From Azolla caroliniana (lineage: Eukaryota > Polypodiophyta), in contig JBHGNT010000010.1 in assembly GCA_043228905.1 (NCBI GenBank), positions 21,142,001 through 21,206,000 on the forward strand: a stretch of DNA of 64,000 nucleotides, read 5' to 3'. Below are positions 1 to 10,834 of this stretch, piece by piece. Made by a program: the position numbers and the translations under genes. The notes beneath the pieces were generated by a model. The model was not told where the DNA came from. It did not search any database and worked only from the letters and a program-made list of their open reading frames with translations. Within the stretch, counting starts at the first letter, position 1. Each line of letters opens with the position of its first letter.

Positions 1-2292
1 CTGGATGAGCCCGAAATCGAGACCCGCGAAGAGAGTCTGATTTCACTCCGGTTAAGTGGACCGATTGGACGACTGAGTCGGTACGACCAGTCCGATGAAG
101 AGCTGGCGAGTAGTGGAGACTCGGCCGTGCATTCCCCGTGTAGGAAGCCGAGGAGACGACTTACGCGCAAAGAGAAAGGGAAGAAGAAGGTGTCGGATTC
201 CGGCACGGAAAGGAACGAGTCAGACCGACGCGAGTCCGACTCCGAGGGAACCGGTGACGGGTCTTTAAAGATGAAGACCGCGTCGACCGAGGAGGCCTCG
301 ACATCGGCTAATGTGAGATTATGCCGATCTACCCGCCAGAAGAATCCTGTTTTGTGGTTCGGATACAACGAGTACATGACCCGTGTAGCGGAAGTGCGTG
401 AGCCGGAGAGCTACGCAGAAGCGGCTAAAGACGCGAATTGGCGTGCCGCGATGGAGGAAGAGATGCACGCATTGGCAGAGAACGAGACCTGGGACCTGGT
501 TGATGCACCAAGAGGGGTAAAACCGATCGGGTGTAGGTGGGTGTACAAAGTCAAGTACAACACCGATGGCTCAGTCAACCGGTACAAGGCTCGGCTAGTG
601 ACAAAGGGCTACGTGTAGAAACACGACATCGACTACGATGAGACATTTGCGCGGGTCGCGAAAATGACGACCGTCCGTGTTTTGCTCGCAGTAGCCTCGG
701 CCAAGGGGTGGCACCTACATCAAATGGATGTAAAGAATGCGTTCCTACAAGGTGACCTTGAGGAACAAGTGTACATGGTACAGCCCCCCGGATTTCACTC
801 CGGAACGAACTCCTCGGCAGTATGCCGACTGAAGAAGTCCCGTTACGGACTGAAGCAAGGCTCGTGTGCCTGGAACGCGAAGATCACGCAACAACTGCGT
901 CGGATGGGCTTTGTCACGTCAAAATCGGACTCATCCCTGTTCATCCGGAAAGGTCGACTCGGACCGGTTAGTATTCTACTATATGTCGATGACTTGGTCA
1001 TCACCGGCGCTGACCTAGGTGAAATCGACCGCGTGAAGCTCCAGCTTGCGGCATCGTTCGACATGAAGGATCTGGGGGACCTTCATTACTTCCTCGGGAT
1101 CGAAGTGATTCGTACCCCTGAAGGCATATTGATCAGCCAACGTCATTACGTGCTGAGTATGCTCTTCAAATTCGGGATGGCCGACTGTAAGTCCGTCTCG
1201 ACTCCTCTAGACAGAACCGTCAAGCTTCGTCCCGATACGGGAAAGGTATGCGACCCGACGAGGTTCCGACAAATTGTCGGAAGCCTCATATACTTGACCA
1301 TCACCCGACCCGACCTCAGTTATCCGGTCGGAGTGATCAGTCAATTCATGGCGCGACCTACCGAGGAGCACCTTCAGTGTGCGCAACGCGTACTACGGTA
1401 CGTAAGTGGCACTAAGGACCGCGGACTGCTATATCGGACCGGTGCCGCCGCGCAGTTAGTCGGCTACACCGATGCTGATTGGGCTGGCCACGCCGCCGAT
1501 CGCCGATCCACGTCTGGATACGCGTTCTCCCTCGGGAGTGCCGCGATCGCGTGGAGCAGTAAGAAGCAGCCGACAGTTGCACTGTTGAGCACCGAAGCTG
1601 AGTACCGAGGAGCGGCTGTTGTGACATGCGAAGCCATATGGTTGAAGCGGCTACTTAAGGACCTGCAGGTGGAGGTGTTAGATCCGACGATGATCTACTG
1701 CGACAACCTCAACAGCATCCAGCTCGCGAAGAACCCCGTTTTCCACGCACGGACCAAGCACATTGAGGTGCACTACCATTTCGTCCGTGAGCGTGTCCTT
1801 TTTGGTGAAGTTGAACTTCAGTACGTGCCGACGGATCGGCAGACTGCCGACATCTTCACAAAGCCTCTTGGTCTGGACAAGTTGCGGCAATTCTCGGGTG
1901 CACTCGGGTTGCGTCACCTCGACGTGCCAAACTTGAGGGGGAGAACAGTCCCGAACGACCAAGCAAGGCAGCATGAAAGGAGTGGATACCGCGACACCGA
2001 GTCCGAGTCGGTTGACTCAGTTGTCGAGTTCGACTTCGGATCGGCTGAAGAAGCCGAGGGCGGACCCACGGAAAAGTCCGAAAGCGGACAGAAGGGGAGC
2101 AGTCGAAGGAGAGAGCCGAAGCCAACCATGCATGGGGGAGATGACGCAATCAAGGGCAAGAAGACCGAAGACGAGTTGGAGACAGCCAACTCGGACGAGA
2201 GAGAAAACCGATCGGAAGTAGCCGAGTCGGGTCGGATGTTTGATTCAAACACGTTGAATCAACCGAGGCCCAAGCGGAAGAAAAGGCAGTAG
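1..2292 (+). pseudogene. Copia-1 Pol, partial (linker, reverse transcriptase, RNase H, C-terminal extension)
   Basis: This is the 3' half of a Ty1/copia polyprotein, open from the window edge in one frame. A charged linker leads to the RT start ([12 protein letters not shown] near 440), then [18 protein letters not shown], the catalytic YVDD near 990, and an RNase H with YTDADWAG, STEAEYRG and ADIFTKPLG ending near 1945. About 115 further residues follow RNase H, rich in Glu, Ser, Lys and Arg and ending PRPKRKKRQ. One in-frame TAG at 616-618 replaces the Gln expected in the GYAQ motif, so the copy is probably inactive. Copia-5 has a related extension. The upstream part (Gag, protease, integrase) lies outside the window. 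The copia assignment is certain. Confidence 0.93.
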
Positions 2293-2477
2293 AAGAAGTG
2301 TCGACACCGCAACAACAAAAGAGCTGATAAGGGTCACATGAGCAGACAAGCCGACCGTAAGGGTCGAAGCGCGCAGAGTCGAACAGGTCGAGAAGCGCGA
2401 GCGAGCCGTGAAGTCAGGAGGAACCGAAGCTGTGAAGATCCCGAAGAGCCTCAAGTTGAGCTTAAGGGGGAGTGTTG
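2293..2477 (+). other. Copia-1 3' end: frameshifted tail of the extension, and polypurine tract
   Basis: In another frame this stretch still encodes an Arg/Ser-rich tail ending PQVELKGEC and then TGA. The last codons run through the polypurine tract (AAGGGGGAG, about 2464-2472), and the TGA lies inside the LTR. Copia-5 ends the same way (PQVELEGEC). I infer that the polyprotein originally ended across the tract and that a frameshift near 2290 made the present earlier stop. Confidence 0.6.
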
Positions 2478-2848
2478 AGAGACAAGCTCAACATCGGCCG
2501 GATCGGCTGAAGAAGCCGAGGACCGGATCGGCTGGGACCGATCGGTTAGGCCGTTAGGAAAGATATTCCGTGAGGAATTAATTTGGGAGTTAGTGTAGGA
2601 GCTCTTAATGAGCATTGAAGTACTGTCAGTACTCCAGTTAGTCCTTCTAGGGCTTGTACAAAGCGTTCATTGAACACATATATGTATTGTTTTCTTTGTC
2701 TTTGATAATATACAATCCTTTTGGTGTCTTCTCTCTAACTCTCTCGGTCTCTCCCGTGTATACTATGTAAGCTCAAGCTCTCCATTAAACCTGAGTGTTC
2801 TCCCTTCTGTTCTGTCTTTATACTTGCTTCCGCACGCTACTTTTTACA
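2473..2848 (+). mobile_element. Copia-1 3' LTR
   Basis: The LTR starts TGTTGAGAGAC directly after the polypurine tract and ends TTTTTACA. Its last 40 bases align with the end of the Copia-5 LTR (29784-30175), which fixes the border. Homology to Copia-2, in the opposite orientation, resumes at about 2849, so Copia-1 is inserted in the Copia-2 RT. The 5' LTR and left target duplication are outside the window. Confidence 0.8.
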
Positions 2849-5575
2849 CCGTTTCTCATCGCAAGCTTGTTTGGAGTCAGGACGAAGCTTCTGGTTCCGG
2901 TCCAAGGGTGTAGAGACAGGTCAGCATTCTGTCATGCCGAACATGTACATCATACTCAACACATAGTGTCTTTGTGAGAGCAATATGCCGTCGGGGGTTC
3001 GGATCACCTCGATCCCAAGAAAATAATGAAGGTCCCCCATGTCCTTCATCTCAAACGCGTCCGACAACTGGGACTTGACTCGAGTCCGGATCCGGGTCCG
3101 GTGATGACTAGATCATCAACATACAACAAGATGCAAGTCGGACCGTCCGGACCTTGTCGGATGAACAACGAAGAGTCGGACTTGGAGGCCGCAAACCCCA
3201 TCTTACGCAATTGGTGCGTGATCTTCGTATTCCAAGCTCGGGGGGCTTGCTTCAGACCATAAAGTGACTTCTTCAGCTTACATACCGCCGACTTGTTTAT
3301 CTCTGTTTGGAAACCGGGGGGTTGTATCATAAAGACCTCTTCTTCAAGATCTCCTTGAAGAAATGCATTCTTCACATCCATCTGATGAAGATGCCACCCC
3401 CTTGCCGCTGCAACCGCTAGCACCACACGAACCATCGTCATCTTCACTACCGGAGCGAAGGCCTCGTCGTAGTCGATTCCGTGGGTCTGCGCATATCCCT
3501 TCGCCACTAACCGGGCCTTGTATCGGTTAACTGAACCGTTGGCGTTGTACTTTACCTTGTACACCCACTTGCATCCGATCGGTTTACTATGACGGGGAGG
3601 GTCAACTAGGTCCCATGTATCGTTGGCATCAAGTGCCAACATCTCTTCTTCCATAGCGGCACGCCAATGTGCATCCTTTGCCACTTCTGGGTAGCTCTCC
3701 GGCTCACGCACTTCCGCCACCTTGGTCATGTACGCATAGTGATGCGCCATGTACTCATTGTACCCGTACCGCTTAATAGGTTCCTTCTAGCGGGTTGACC
3801 GGCGTAACCCACCGTTACCCGGTTTGAGGCCCTTCTTGGCCGGTTCGGTCTTTGGTGCCGAAGAACCGTCATTTTCCTTTCCGGAGTCGGATCCACTCCG
3901 ATCTGATTCATTAATACCGGTTTCATAATCCGACATCTCTTCTTCCCCTTCTCTTTGCGCGTGAACCGTCTCCTCGGTTCCTTGCGTCTTCACTACTTGC
4001 CGGTTCTTCTTCTGACTAGTTGGATTGACCCAATCTCTTGTTCGGCCCACTCAACCGAAACGATTCTGGACTCTCTTCTTGAGTCCCGGATTCATCATCT
4101 TCTAATTGGGCCAGTTCAGGCTCACTAGCCTCATCCTCCAAGATCGGGTCGGGGTCAGAAGTCGGAGCTGGTAAGGCATACCATGATGCCGTCTCATCAA
4201 ACTCAACATCGCGGCTAACTCGGACTTGCTTCATCCGGGGGTTATAACACGTATACCCCTTTTGCTCATGTGAGTAGCCGACGAGGATGCACTTCTTCGA
4301 TTTTGCATCCAGCTTCCTCCGCTTCTCATCCGGCACATGCACATATGCTATGCTGCCAAAAATCCGAAGGTGTCTCAAATTCGGCTTGCACCCGAAATAC
4401 AGCTCATGCGCGGACACCTTGTCACCAATCCGGCTTTGGATGTAGACGGCCATCCGGATGGCCTCTGCCCAGTAGAAATGGGGCATGCTCTTCTCTTCCA
4501 GCATTGCCCTTGCCGCGTCGACAAGCGACCGATTCTTCCTTTCGGCCACACCTTTTTGCTCCGGTGTGTATCTGCAGCTAAACTCTCTCCGAATTCCTGT
4601 TTGCTGCAGGTAACTAATGAATTGGCCGGAGAAATATTCTTTTCCGCCATCTGACCGCAGGCACTTGATCTTCCTCTCTGATTCCCGTTCCACCAAGCTC
4701 TGGAGGTTCCGGAAACAGTCGAAGACTTCGCTCTTCCGCTCAATGAGGTAGATCCATGTGTGCCGACTATAGTCGTCGATGAAGGAGACGAAGTATCGAC
4801 TCCCGCCAAGACTCACGTTCTATACCAGTCCCCATACATTCGAATTAATAAGGTCGAGTTTGTTACGACTACGGTTTTGTTCGGCGGGGAATGGAAGCTG
4901 GTGTTGCTTCCTGAGTTGGCAGGCTTCACATACTTGGGCCTTTCGGCCACTAAACTTCGGCAAATCGAAAACAACTTGTTTCATCTACACGTCTTGAAGC
5001 CTTCAGTAATTGACGTGGCCGATCCACTTGTGCCACAGGTTGATGTCCGATTCGACCCTCTGTCCTTTGGCGAACAAGGCGGTGCCGACGTCATTGGTGT
5101 TGAGGATGAACATCCTCCCATCTCTGCGCCCTTGCGCGCTAATATGGCCCTCCTCGATGAAGCACCCAAGGTGCGTAAACCGCACCTGCATTCCCTAGTC
5201 GATGATCTATCCGACCGACACCAGGTACTTTGTGATAGTCGGAATGTGTAATACGTTCATCAGCTTCCCCCTCTGTCTGACGTGGCTCAGGGGAACTTCT
5301 CCGACATGCACGATTGGGTCAGGAGTGTCGTCTTCGGTTTCGACAACTCCCGGTTGTTCCGGTTTCACCAAGAAGGAGAACCACTCTTTGTGGTTTGTCA
5401 TGTGATTTGACGCACCGGAATCAACGTACCACACTTCCTCCGATTTGGAAGTGGTCTTCTCCATCGAGTTAGCCTCATGTTTCATCACCAAGGCTGGCCC
5501 ATTACCAGTCTTCCCGGTTCTAGATCCTTTCGATCCCTGCGCGTAGTGCGAGCTTTGAAGGTTCTCCTGACCGGT
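2849..5575 (-). pseudogene. Copia-2 polyprotein, 3'-truncated (protease, integrase, RT)
   Basis: Read on the minus strand this is a copia polyprotein. It has a protease with VDSGASNHM (about 5420), a Gag-pre-integrase segment (5191-5003), an integrase core with CLRSDGGKEY and GVAERKNRSL (4816-4016), an acidic linker, and RT with [14 protein letters not shown] and YVDD (3750-3046). Frames break near 5200, 4820, 4020 and 3780, so it is not translatable. RNase H and the 3' LTR are missing because Copia-1 is inserted at 2848/2849. The upstream end joins abruptly at about 5575 to the gag of a Ty3-type element (Gyp-Trp-1), with no copia LTR between. It is close in sequence to Copia-5. Confidence 0.9.
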
Positions 5576-5952
5576 TTTGCCGATGCAACCCACTGGTCGA
5601 GGCCGTGTAGTCCCCGGCTCTTCCAACATCCTCCATATGCCTGCAGGAGCGCCTCTTCGAAGGCCTCCCACGAACTATGAGCTTCTCAGAGCACCTTCAC
5701 TTCCGCGTGCATACGGACGATGATGACCTGACAGAAGAACTCCAACCTCAACGCCTCGTCTACGTCTCGCTCCTCCATCTCCGCATTGTAGGCTTCCAAG
5801 TAGAATGGGATCTCGTCCCCGTTGAAACGGCCGACTCTTTCGACCACCCGCTCAACAACTTGCTACGCCGTCTCTCTTCTTGTTGTTGCTCGTCCAAACT
5901 CCCTCACCGCTTCGACAAAAAGTTGTGCGAAGTCGTCTTCTTCCAACTCCAT
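5576..5952 (-). pseudogene. Gyp-Trp-1 gag, N-terminal remnant
   Basis: From the ATG at 5952 the minus strand encodes MELEEDDFAQLFVEAVREFG, then RFNGDEIPFYLEAYN and SWEAFEEALLQAYGG. It aligns with the gag of Gyp-Trp-3 at 35297. An in-frame TAG at codon 30 (5865-5863), followed by CAA, sits at the same place in both copies. A second stop lies near 5690. Homology to the sister element ends at about 5575, where Copia-2 sequence begins. Family knowledge: this is a capsid region. Whether the join is a chimera or a deletion scar cannot be told from one copy. Confidence 0.75.
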
Positions 5953-5968
5953 TCTCCCTTGCCACCCT

Positions 5969-5986
5969 TTCACGTTGGGTTCACCA
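5969..5986 (-). promoter_or_regulatory. Primer-binding site, tRNA-Trp type (Gyp-Trp-1)
   Basis: The minus strand reads TGGTGAACCCAACGTGAA, four bases inside the LTR end. It has one mismatch to the complement of the plant tRNA-Trp 3' end as I know it. Confidence 0.8.
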
Positions 5987-5990
5987 AATA

Positions 5991-6809
5991 TGTTGCGTTA
6001 TTACGCACGTGCGTGTGAAAGGGGCGGGACCACGAGGGTCTCGGACGAGGGAGAAAAGGGATGCCAAGAATATTGACACCGGACACGACCCAGATGCACC
6101 CGAACACGAGAGTGAGAGAGAGAGAGAAGAGGGAGAGCATGCGCGCGACACCGACTCTTTTGTACAGGGAGCAAGAGGTTGTGCTCCTGACACCACCAAA
6201 TACACCAACATGCACAACAGATCTGAGTACATATATTACAAGTGAAATAATACAACCCTGGCTTCGAGCCGGACCAAGGTAGGTTACAACCACAATCGGT
6301 TGCCAAGCCGCCGGTCGGGGAGCTCACGGGCTGTCGCGCCGAGCGGGGTCTTGCATAGAAGACCGAGCAGAAGCAAACCTCCAAAGGGGAAAGATACAAC
6401 CATGACCGCGAGCCGGCTACGCTCAGAAGAAGAGAAGTTAACCTATCAACTTTGCCGCCATAGCTGCCGCCCGACTTCTCGAGAAGGAGAAGAAGAAGAA
6501 GAAGAAGAAAATAATGTAGCTAACCCTAGAAAAGAAAGCACAAAATGGTATACCCTTACGACTCAAAATGGGCAACCCCTTCACAAAGGGTGCTCCCTTC
6601 CTTTTATAGAACAAGGAGAGGGATGCGTAACAATGTGGGATAAATCCCTTATTACATGGGATCCTCTGTCCCGAATTAACTACTGTCCAGTGCCATGATG
6701 GCACCCCTATCATTTACACAATTTGTAGAAGGGTGAGTGCAAATGCTCCACCCCGCCGATTCTTCCGATATTCTCCAATTTCTCACTGTGGCCCAAAATC
6801 TTCACGACA
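5991..6809 (-). mobile_element. Gyp-Trp-1 5' LTR
   Basis: On the minus strand the 819-bp LTR begins TGTCGTGAAG (6809) and ends GTAATAACGCAACA (5991). A TATAAAAGG box lies near 6610, with CT/GA-rich simple repeats downstream. It aligns along much of its length with the LTR at 34420-35259. It is inserted in another LTR of the same superfamily, whose remainder starts at 6810. Confidence 0.85.
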
Positions 6810-7430
6810 ACGCGATAGTCCCTCCCCGACGGCTATAAAGAGGAAGGAGAGAAGGATGAAAGGGGGGGGGGGCTTTGACGAGGACGAAGTGTTGTCGGAT
6901 TGGGAACTGAGCATTCTTCTCTTCATTCGCGTTGATCTCTGCAGATTTTGGTCGGTCGCCTCTACTCGCGAGAGAAGCCCGAGTGCTTCTAGCAGGAGCT
7001 CCACTACGTGTTTCGGGTGTGTGTGCGTGCGTGTGTGTTTCGTTGGTCACTGTTGTGCCGATTGTAATCTTGGGAGCATTGTAATCACTTATTAGGTTGA
7101 GTAGATTCTATGAGTTGTCGTCTCCCGGTGTATCTGTGTGCTCTCTAACTCGTTGTTGTCTTGTAACTGGTTGGGAGCGTGCCCTTGGCTGTTCTTTGTA
7201 CGATGTCGTGTTTTCGGTGAGCCGGTGAGAGCTAGTTGTGTTTTCGTTTGGTCCGGTGAGCACTGCATACCGGTAACGGGACTTGCCGGCCCTCGTTTAG
7301 CCACTTGTCTATAGCCGCTAATCGCCGGCTCACCACTTCCGCTCTCTTTCCCTCTCTGTTTCGTGCACTCCTCGATCTAGGGCCCCCGTGGTCCCGCCTT
7401 AGTTTCCCACGCAAGTGTAACGACACGACA
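6810..7430 (+). mobile_element. Gyp-Trp-2 LTR, 3' part
   Basis: This plus-strand LTR lacks its first part, displaced by the insertion of Gyp-Trp-1. It has a TATA box (CTATAAAGAGG near 6833) and a leader like that of the LTR at 63058 (GACGAAGTG.TGTCGGATT). It ends with the GTGGTCCCGCC...CACGACA terminus shared by the group. No primer-binding site follows, so it is a solo LTR or the 3' LTR of an element lying to the left. It interrupts the Chromo-1 gag at 7430/7431. A run of about 11 G lies near 6866. Confidence 0.75.
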
Positions 7431-7821
7431 ACGCTATGCAAGTCAATAAGGTGCCCACTAACCTGACTCGTGATTCATCTGTCGAATAACGCGTGGGATG
7501 CATTTGGATTACCAACCGCACTTGATTCAAGAAACCTCGGAAATGCGCCCTTGAACCATCGAATTTAGCTGGGAGACTGATTTTGGGCTCCTTAATACTT
7601 CCTTGACCTTCGACCCTTTGTTGTTGTAAAATTACAATTGTTGATTCTAATTGTTGCAATCGTCGGGTAAACTCTTCTTCTTGTTGTTGCTTCTCAACAG
7701 TAACCTTTTGTAGATCCCCAAGAAGACGTTGATTCTCTAATTCAAGAGATGCGAACTTGGATTTAATATTCTCCATTTCTATAATAAGGGTGAGATATTC
7801 TTCCGAGTTTATGGCAACCAT
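7431..7821 (-). pseudogene. Chromo-1 gag, N-terminal fragment
   Basis: The ATG at 7821 (MVAINSEEYLTLI) opens a reading frame of about 130 codons. It encodes a coiled coil (LENQRLLGDLQKVTVEKQQQ) and the start of a capsid domain (KFDGSRAHFRGFLNQVRLVI, then RVRLVGTLL). It aligns with the intact gag of Chromo-3 (51452-50295) and resembles sushi/PEG10-type Gag. It is cut at 7430 by an inserted LTR; the rest of the element is outside the window. Confidence 0.85.
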
Positions 7822-7856
7822 GTTTTGTGATGTTTATAGAGGAGGATAAGGGAGAG

Positions 7857-8017
7857 ATAGATAGATAGATAGATTATATTATCGTCTTCGGAGGTCAAAT
7901 ATGACCTATGAGACCAAAAATATTACATTTCACGTGATATGTGTGAAAGTGAGTAGTGACTCTCGATGTTCAAGAAATTTACCAATGAATGTTGCAATCG
8001 AGAGTGCACATTGTGGT

Positions 8018-8018
<1 letters not shown>
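7857..8018 (-). mobile_element. 5'-truncated LINE copy in the Chromo-1 leader
   Basis: On the minus strand this is a near-copy of the last 160 bases of the LINE at 19284-22151: CACAATGTGCACTCTCGATT, CACGTGAAATGTAATATTTT, TAGGTCATATTTGACCTCCG, then an (ATCT)n tail. It sits between the GA/CT tract after the primer site and the Chromo-1 gag start, so it was inserted after Chromo-1. Its length and tandem tail fit 5'-truncated target-primed retroposition. Confidence 0.85.

Positions 8019-8020
<2 letters not shown>

Positions 8021-8064
<44 letters not shown>
8021..8064. repeat. (GA)n microsatellite in the Chromo-1 leader
   Basis: About 22 GA units, between the truncated LINE copy and the primer-binding site. 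Similar tracts occur in the transcribed leaders of most LTR families here. Confidence 0.95.
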
Positions 8065-8067
<3 letters not shown>

Positions 8068-8077
8068 TGAATCAAAC
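8064..8077 (-). promoter_or_regulatory. Putative self-priming site of Chromo-1
   Basis: The minus strand after the LTR reads GT then TTGATTCAAATT, with no TGG of a tRNA site. Eleven of 12 bases are complementary to AATTCGAATCAA in the LTR (8240-8229, minus), which starts 33 bases downstream of the first T of the TATA box (8272). See the finding on self-priming. Confidence 0.6.
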
Positions 8078-8508
8078 TGTTAGAACCAAGAGAAAAGATA
8101 GAGTGGTAGACGAAAGATGTAAAGAGATAACAAGAAGAGAGGAATGAAGTGATAAGAGAAAAATGAATGTATTAGTAAGATAGAATGAAGATGGATACAA
8201 GACAGGTGACGAAAGCTTAAGATTGGTGTTGATTCGAATTGGTTTGAGAAGAATTGTGTGTCCATATTTATAGGTTCCTATAGAATAGCCTAGGGATTTC
8301 TATAATGGTCTAGACCTAGAATATCCTAAGATGTTCTAGGATATTCTAGAATGTTCCAAAACATTTATAATAATCAATCTATTACAAGAAGTAGCTTTTA
8401 TTATTTTATATAATCATATGTTATCCTAATGGTTAGGTTCTTAATTATGTATTACAAGGTCTTGGGTTCAAGTCCACGTGAAGCCATGATGCTTATGTAT
8501 TCATGACA
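8078..8508 (-). mobile_element. Chromo-1 5' LTR
   Basis: This 431-bp LTR reads TGTCATGAATAC...CTAACA on the minus strand. TATAAATATGG lies at about 8272-8262. Near the U3 end the plus strand carries a tRNA-like box pair: CTAATGGTTAGG (about 8426) and GGTTCAAGTCC (8465-8475). The layout matches the Chromo-3 LTR although most bases differ. It is inserted in Gyp-3. Confidence 0.85.
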
Positions 8509-10284
8509 CCGGTCCATCTCCTCATTTCCAGCATGTTAATGCTTTCCGCATACAATGGCGTTAATTCTTTGCTTGCGCCCGTTCATGGTTGTGTCGGCAC
8601 TCACACCTTTGCTTTGCCTCTCCAAAACGTGATGGTATTTTTCTGCCAATTTTGTTTTATATGAGCCATCCGTAGCCATGATCTTCCTAGCCACAAGGGA
8701 TATGCTCCTTGTGCATTTAATTACAGAACCACTGCGGATATCCGGAATGCATGTCCGTTGATTGTGACCTCCAAATCCCGGATCAGTCCAGTTGGCCATA
8801 CCAAACTAGTATTTGCCATCCGGAGCCAAAATGGACATGGTTCCCATTCTCATATTCGCAACGTGTCACATGTGTGTTTCCTAATGACGTTCACTCCCGA
8901 TCTGCCATCCACTATTGTTCTAGGTACTTCCCGTCCTTTAACGATGACCGTAATTGCCAAGCTGCTTGTATCCACGACCATCAATCCTTCTTCCAGGTTG
9001 GAAAAGAAAGTTGGAGTTGGCGCAAAGTGTGGCGATGCCAATACCGATTTTAGTCCGTCGGTGAATCAAGGGACTAATTGTAATAGCTGGCCCAATGGTA
9101 GCGTAATCTGGCAGTCCTGTAATGCTTGCCACGTTGGGTCCTCGTCCATGGTCTTTGTCAGTTCATTCAGGGGTTTCATTTGTTCTCATAATTCGGTCAC
9201 GTTCCTTTCATTGGCCTTCTCTATCCATTTGGTGGCCTGTTTCCAGATGACTTCCTGAGCCTCCTATTCTGACGTTTTTCCTTTTGATCGGATTGTGACT
9301 TGCTTAATGTCTACAACCTCCGCAATCACCATATTCACTGCCTGTTGTTTGTCGTTTGTCTTGACCAGACATTGACTGCTATAGTGTCCTTCTTGCCGGC
9401 AATAGTAGCAATACACTTCTTGTATGCTACTAGACGAGTCTGCTTTTTCCGGGTTACCCGATTGAATGTCGGGTATCGCTCGGTTGGGCTCCTCTATTCT
9501 CCGTTGCTCTGATTGGGAACCGGTTGTGTTTCTATCTCTGTCTCGTCGAAAGTTTCTTCTTCGGTTGTAGTGCTGGTTATTCCAATATCCTTGCTAGTTT
9601 GCATACTCCCCTCTTTGGTCATCCCTCCACGTCTGGGTCATCCCGGTATTTCGAAGACTAGTATGGCATGGTGTCGTCGTCTATCAGTTCTGCTTGAGGC
9701 GGTGTCGGTACTCGCTCCCCCTGTTTCTTTGGTGACTTGGGTGGTGGTGTTCGAGCCCGTTCCTCCTGAGTCTCCGATTGGTTGTGTGGTGGTGTAGGCA
9801 CTTGCTCATTCGTTTCTTTCCCTTGCTTGTCCGAACTTGTTTCGTTGACCGGGGATGCCAGTTTTGTCATTTCCGGTTTTGGCGTCGGTATGTTTTCCAA
9901 ATTGTCATCGTCCATGCCTTCCAAGGTGTCATGACTACATCGATAATTGGAATGAACACTGTGTTCCCCGTCTGAATTCATTCAATAGACGAGAACGCTC
10001 TCGAATCTCCCTCGCCCGCCGCGAGGGTTTGCAGGATGGATTCTGCGTCCCGCAAACTGCTCAAACTGCTTCCTTCGTCTGGGTATGGAGTTTGTTGTAA
10101 CCGGAATGACTCCTCTACGACCCGCCAAATCACACTAGAAAAAGACCGATTGGATCGGATCTCCTCAGTTGCTTGCTAGTAAGCCTCTCACTTCCGCAGT
10201 CTCTCGACTAGTCTTCTTGCTGGTTCGGCAATTGGATCGTTTGTTGGTCTAGTCATCCATTCCCCCATCGTTCACTGCTTGCTG
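8509..10284 (-). pseudogene. Gyp-3 gag-protease remnant
   Basis: On the minus strand a Pro/Glu-rich Gag stretch (9981-9658, with repeated VPTPP and ARTPPP motifs) is followed by a CCHC knuckle, CYYCRQEGHYSSQC (about 9425-9380). Next comes a retropepsin-like domain with TVIVKGREVPRTIVDGRSGVNVI (about 8960-8890) and a tail resembling the usual LLGRPWL (here PLWLGRSWLRMAH, near 8690). The catalytic triad reads D-G-R-S-G instead of D-[ST]-G, and stops and frame changes are frequent. RT and integrase are missing, because the element ends at the Chromo-1 LTR. I call it Ty3/gypsy from the domain order and the protease tail. Confidence 0.7.
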
Positions 10285-10302
10285 CCGTAATTGTGGTCGC
10301 CA
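10285..10302 (-). promoter_or_regulatory. Gyp-3 primer-binding site
   Basis: The minus strand reads TGGCGACCACAATTACGG, starting four bases inside the LTR end. The TGG start is typical of tRNA priming; I cannot name the tRNA. Confidence 0.6.
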
Positions 10303-10306
10303 ATAT

Positions 10307-10828
10307 TGTGTTAACTCCTAGGCTGGACTTGCCTCTAACACAAGGTGTCCTTTCGGATCACTTCACCAAAGGGTGGTTATGGTTAAGGGATTCAACACTA
10401 ACAACTATGACCAGTTATCTTCCGGTTCGGTGTCCAGAATCACAACACACATAGATTACACGTGTAAGATTCATACATTGAGCGCAGAACGAAATAGAAA
10501 CATAAAGATGAACAGGATAACAATAACAAAACTCTCTTATATTAATATTCCATCCCCTTAATACATTGACACCCAAATCCTTTTATAGGCATTTGGTTCT
10601 CTGCTACAAAACGATGCATAACCGGCCATCGGCTACGAACCGGTCCGGATCCATCCGTTCCTATAATAATTCTTAACTATTAATAATATTTATTATCATA
10701 TCCGGAAACCGTCTCGTCCCTTTCCCTATCACATACTTTGGCCGCCAATCGCCAACACGGACTAAAGTAGGCTCCCCGGCAATGGTACCGGAAGTTCGAA
10801 TCCTTCATCGCCAACCAAGGGTACCACA
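10307..10828 (-). mobile_element. Gyp-3 5' LTR
   Basis: This 522-bp LTR reads TGTGGTACCC...GTTAACACA on the minus strand, with a TATAAAAGG box near 10590. Close to the U3 end the plus strand has GTTCGAATCC, a match to a pol III B box. The neighbouring Copia-3 sequence begins directly beyond it. Confidence 0.75.
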
Positions 10829-10834
10829 AAACGC

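Noticed and set aside
4760-6245. Several plus-strand frames of 100-160 codons
   Set aside because: They are antisense to the clearly recognised Copia-2 and Gyp-Trp-1 sequence and have no domain of their own.
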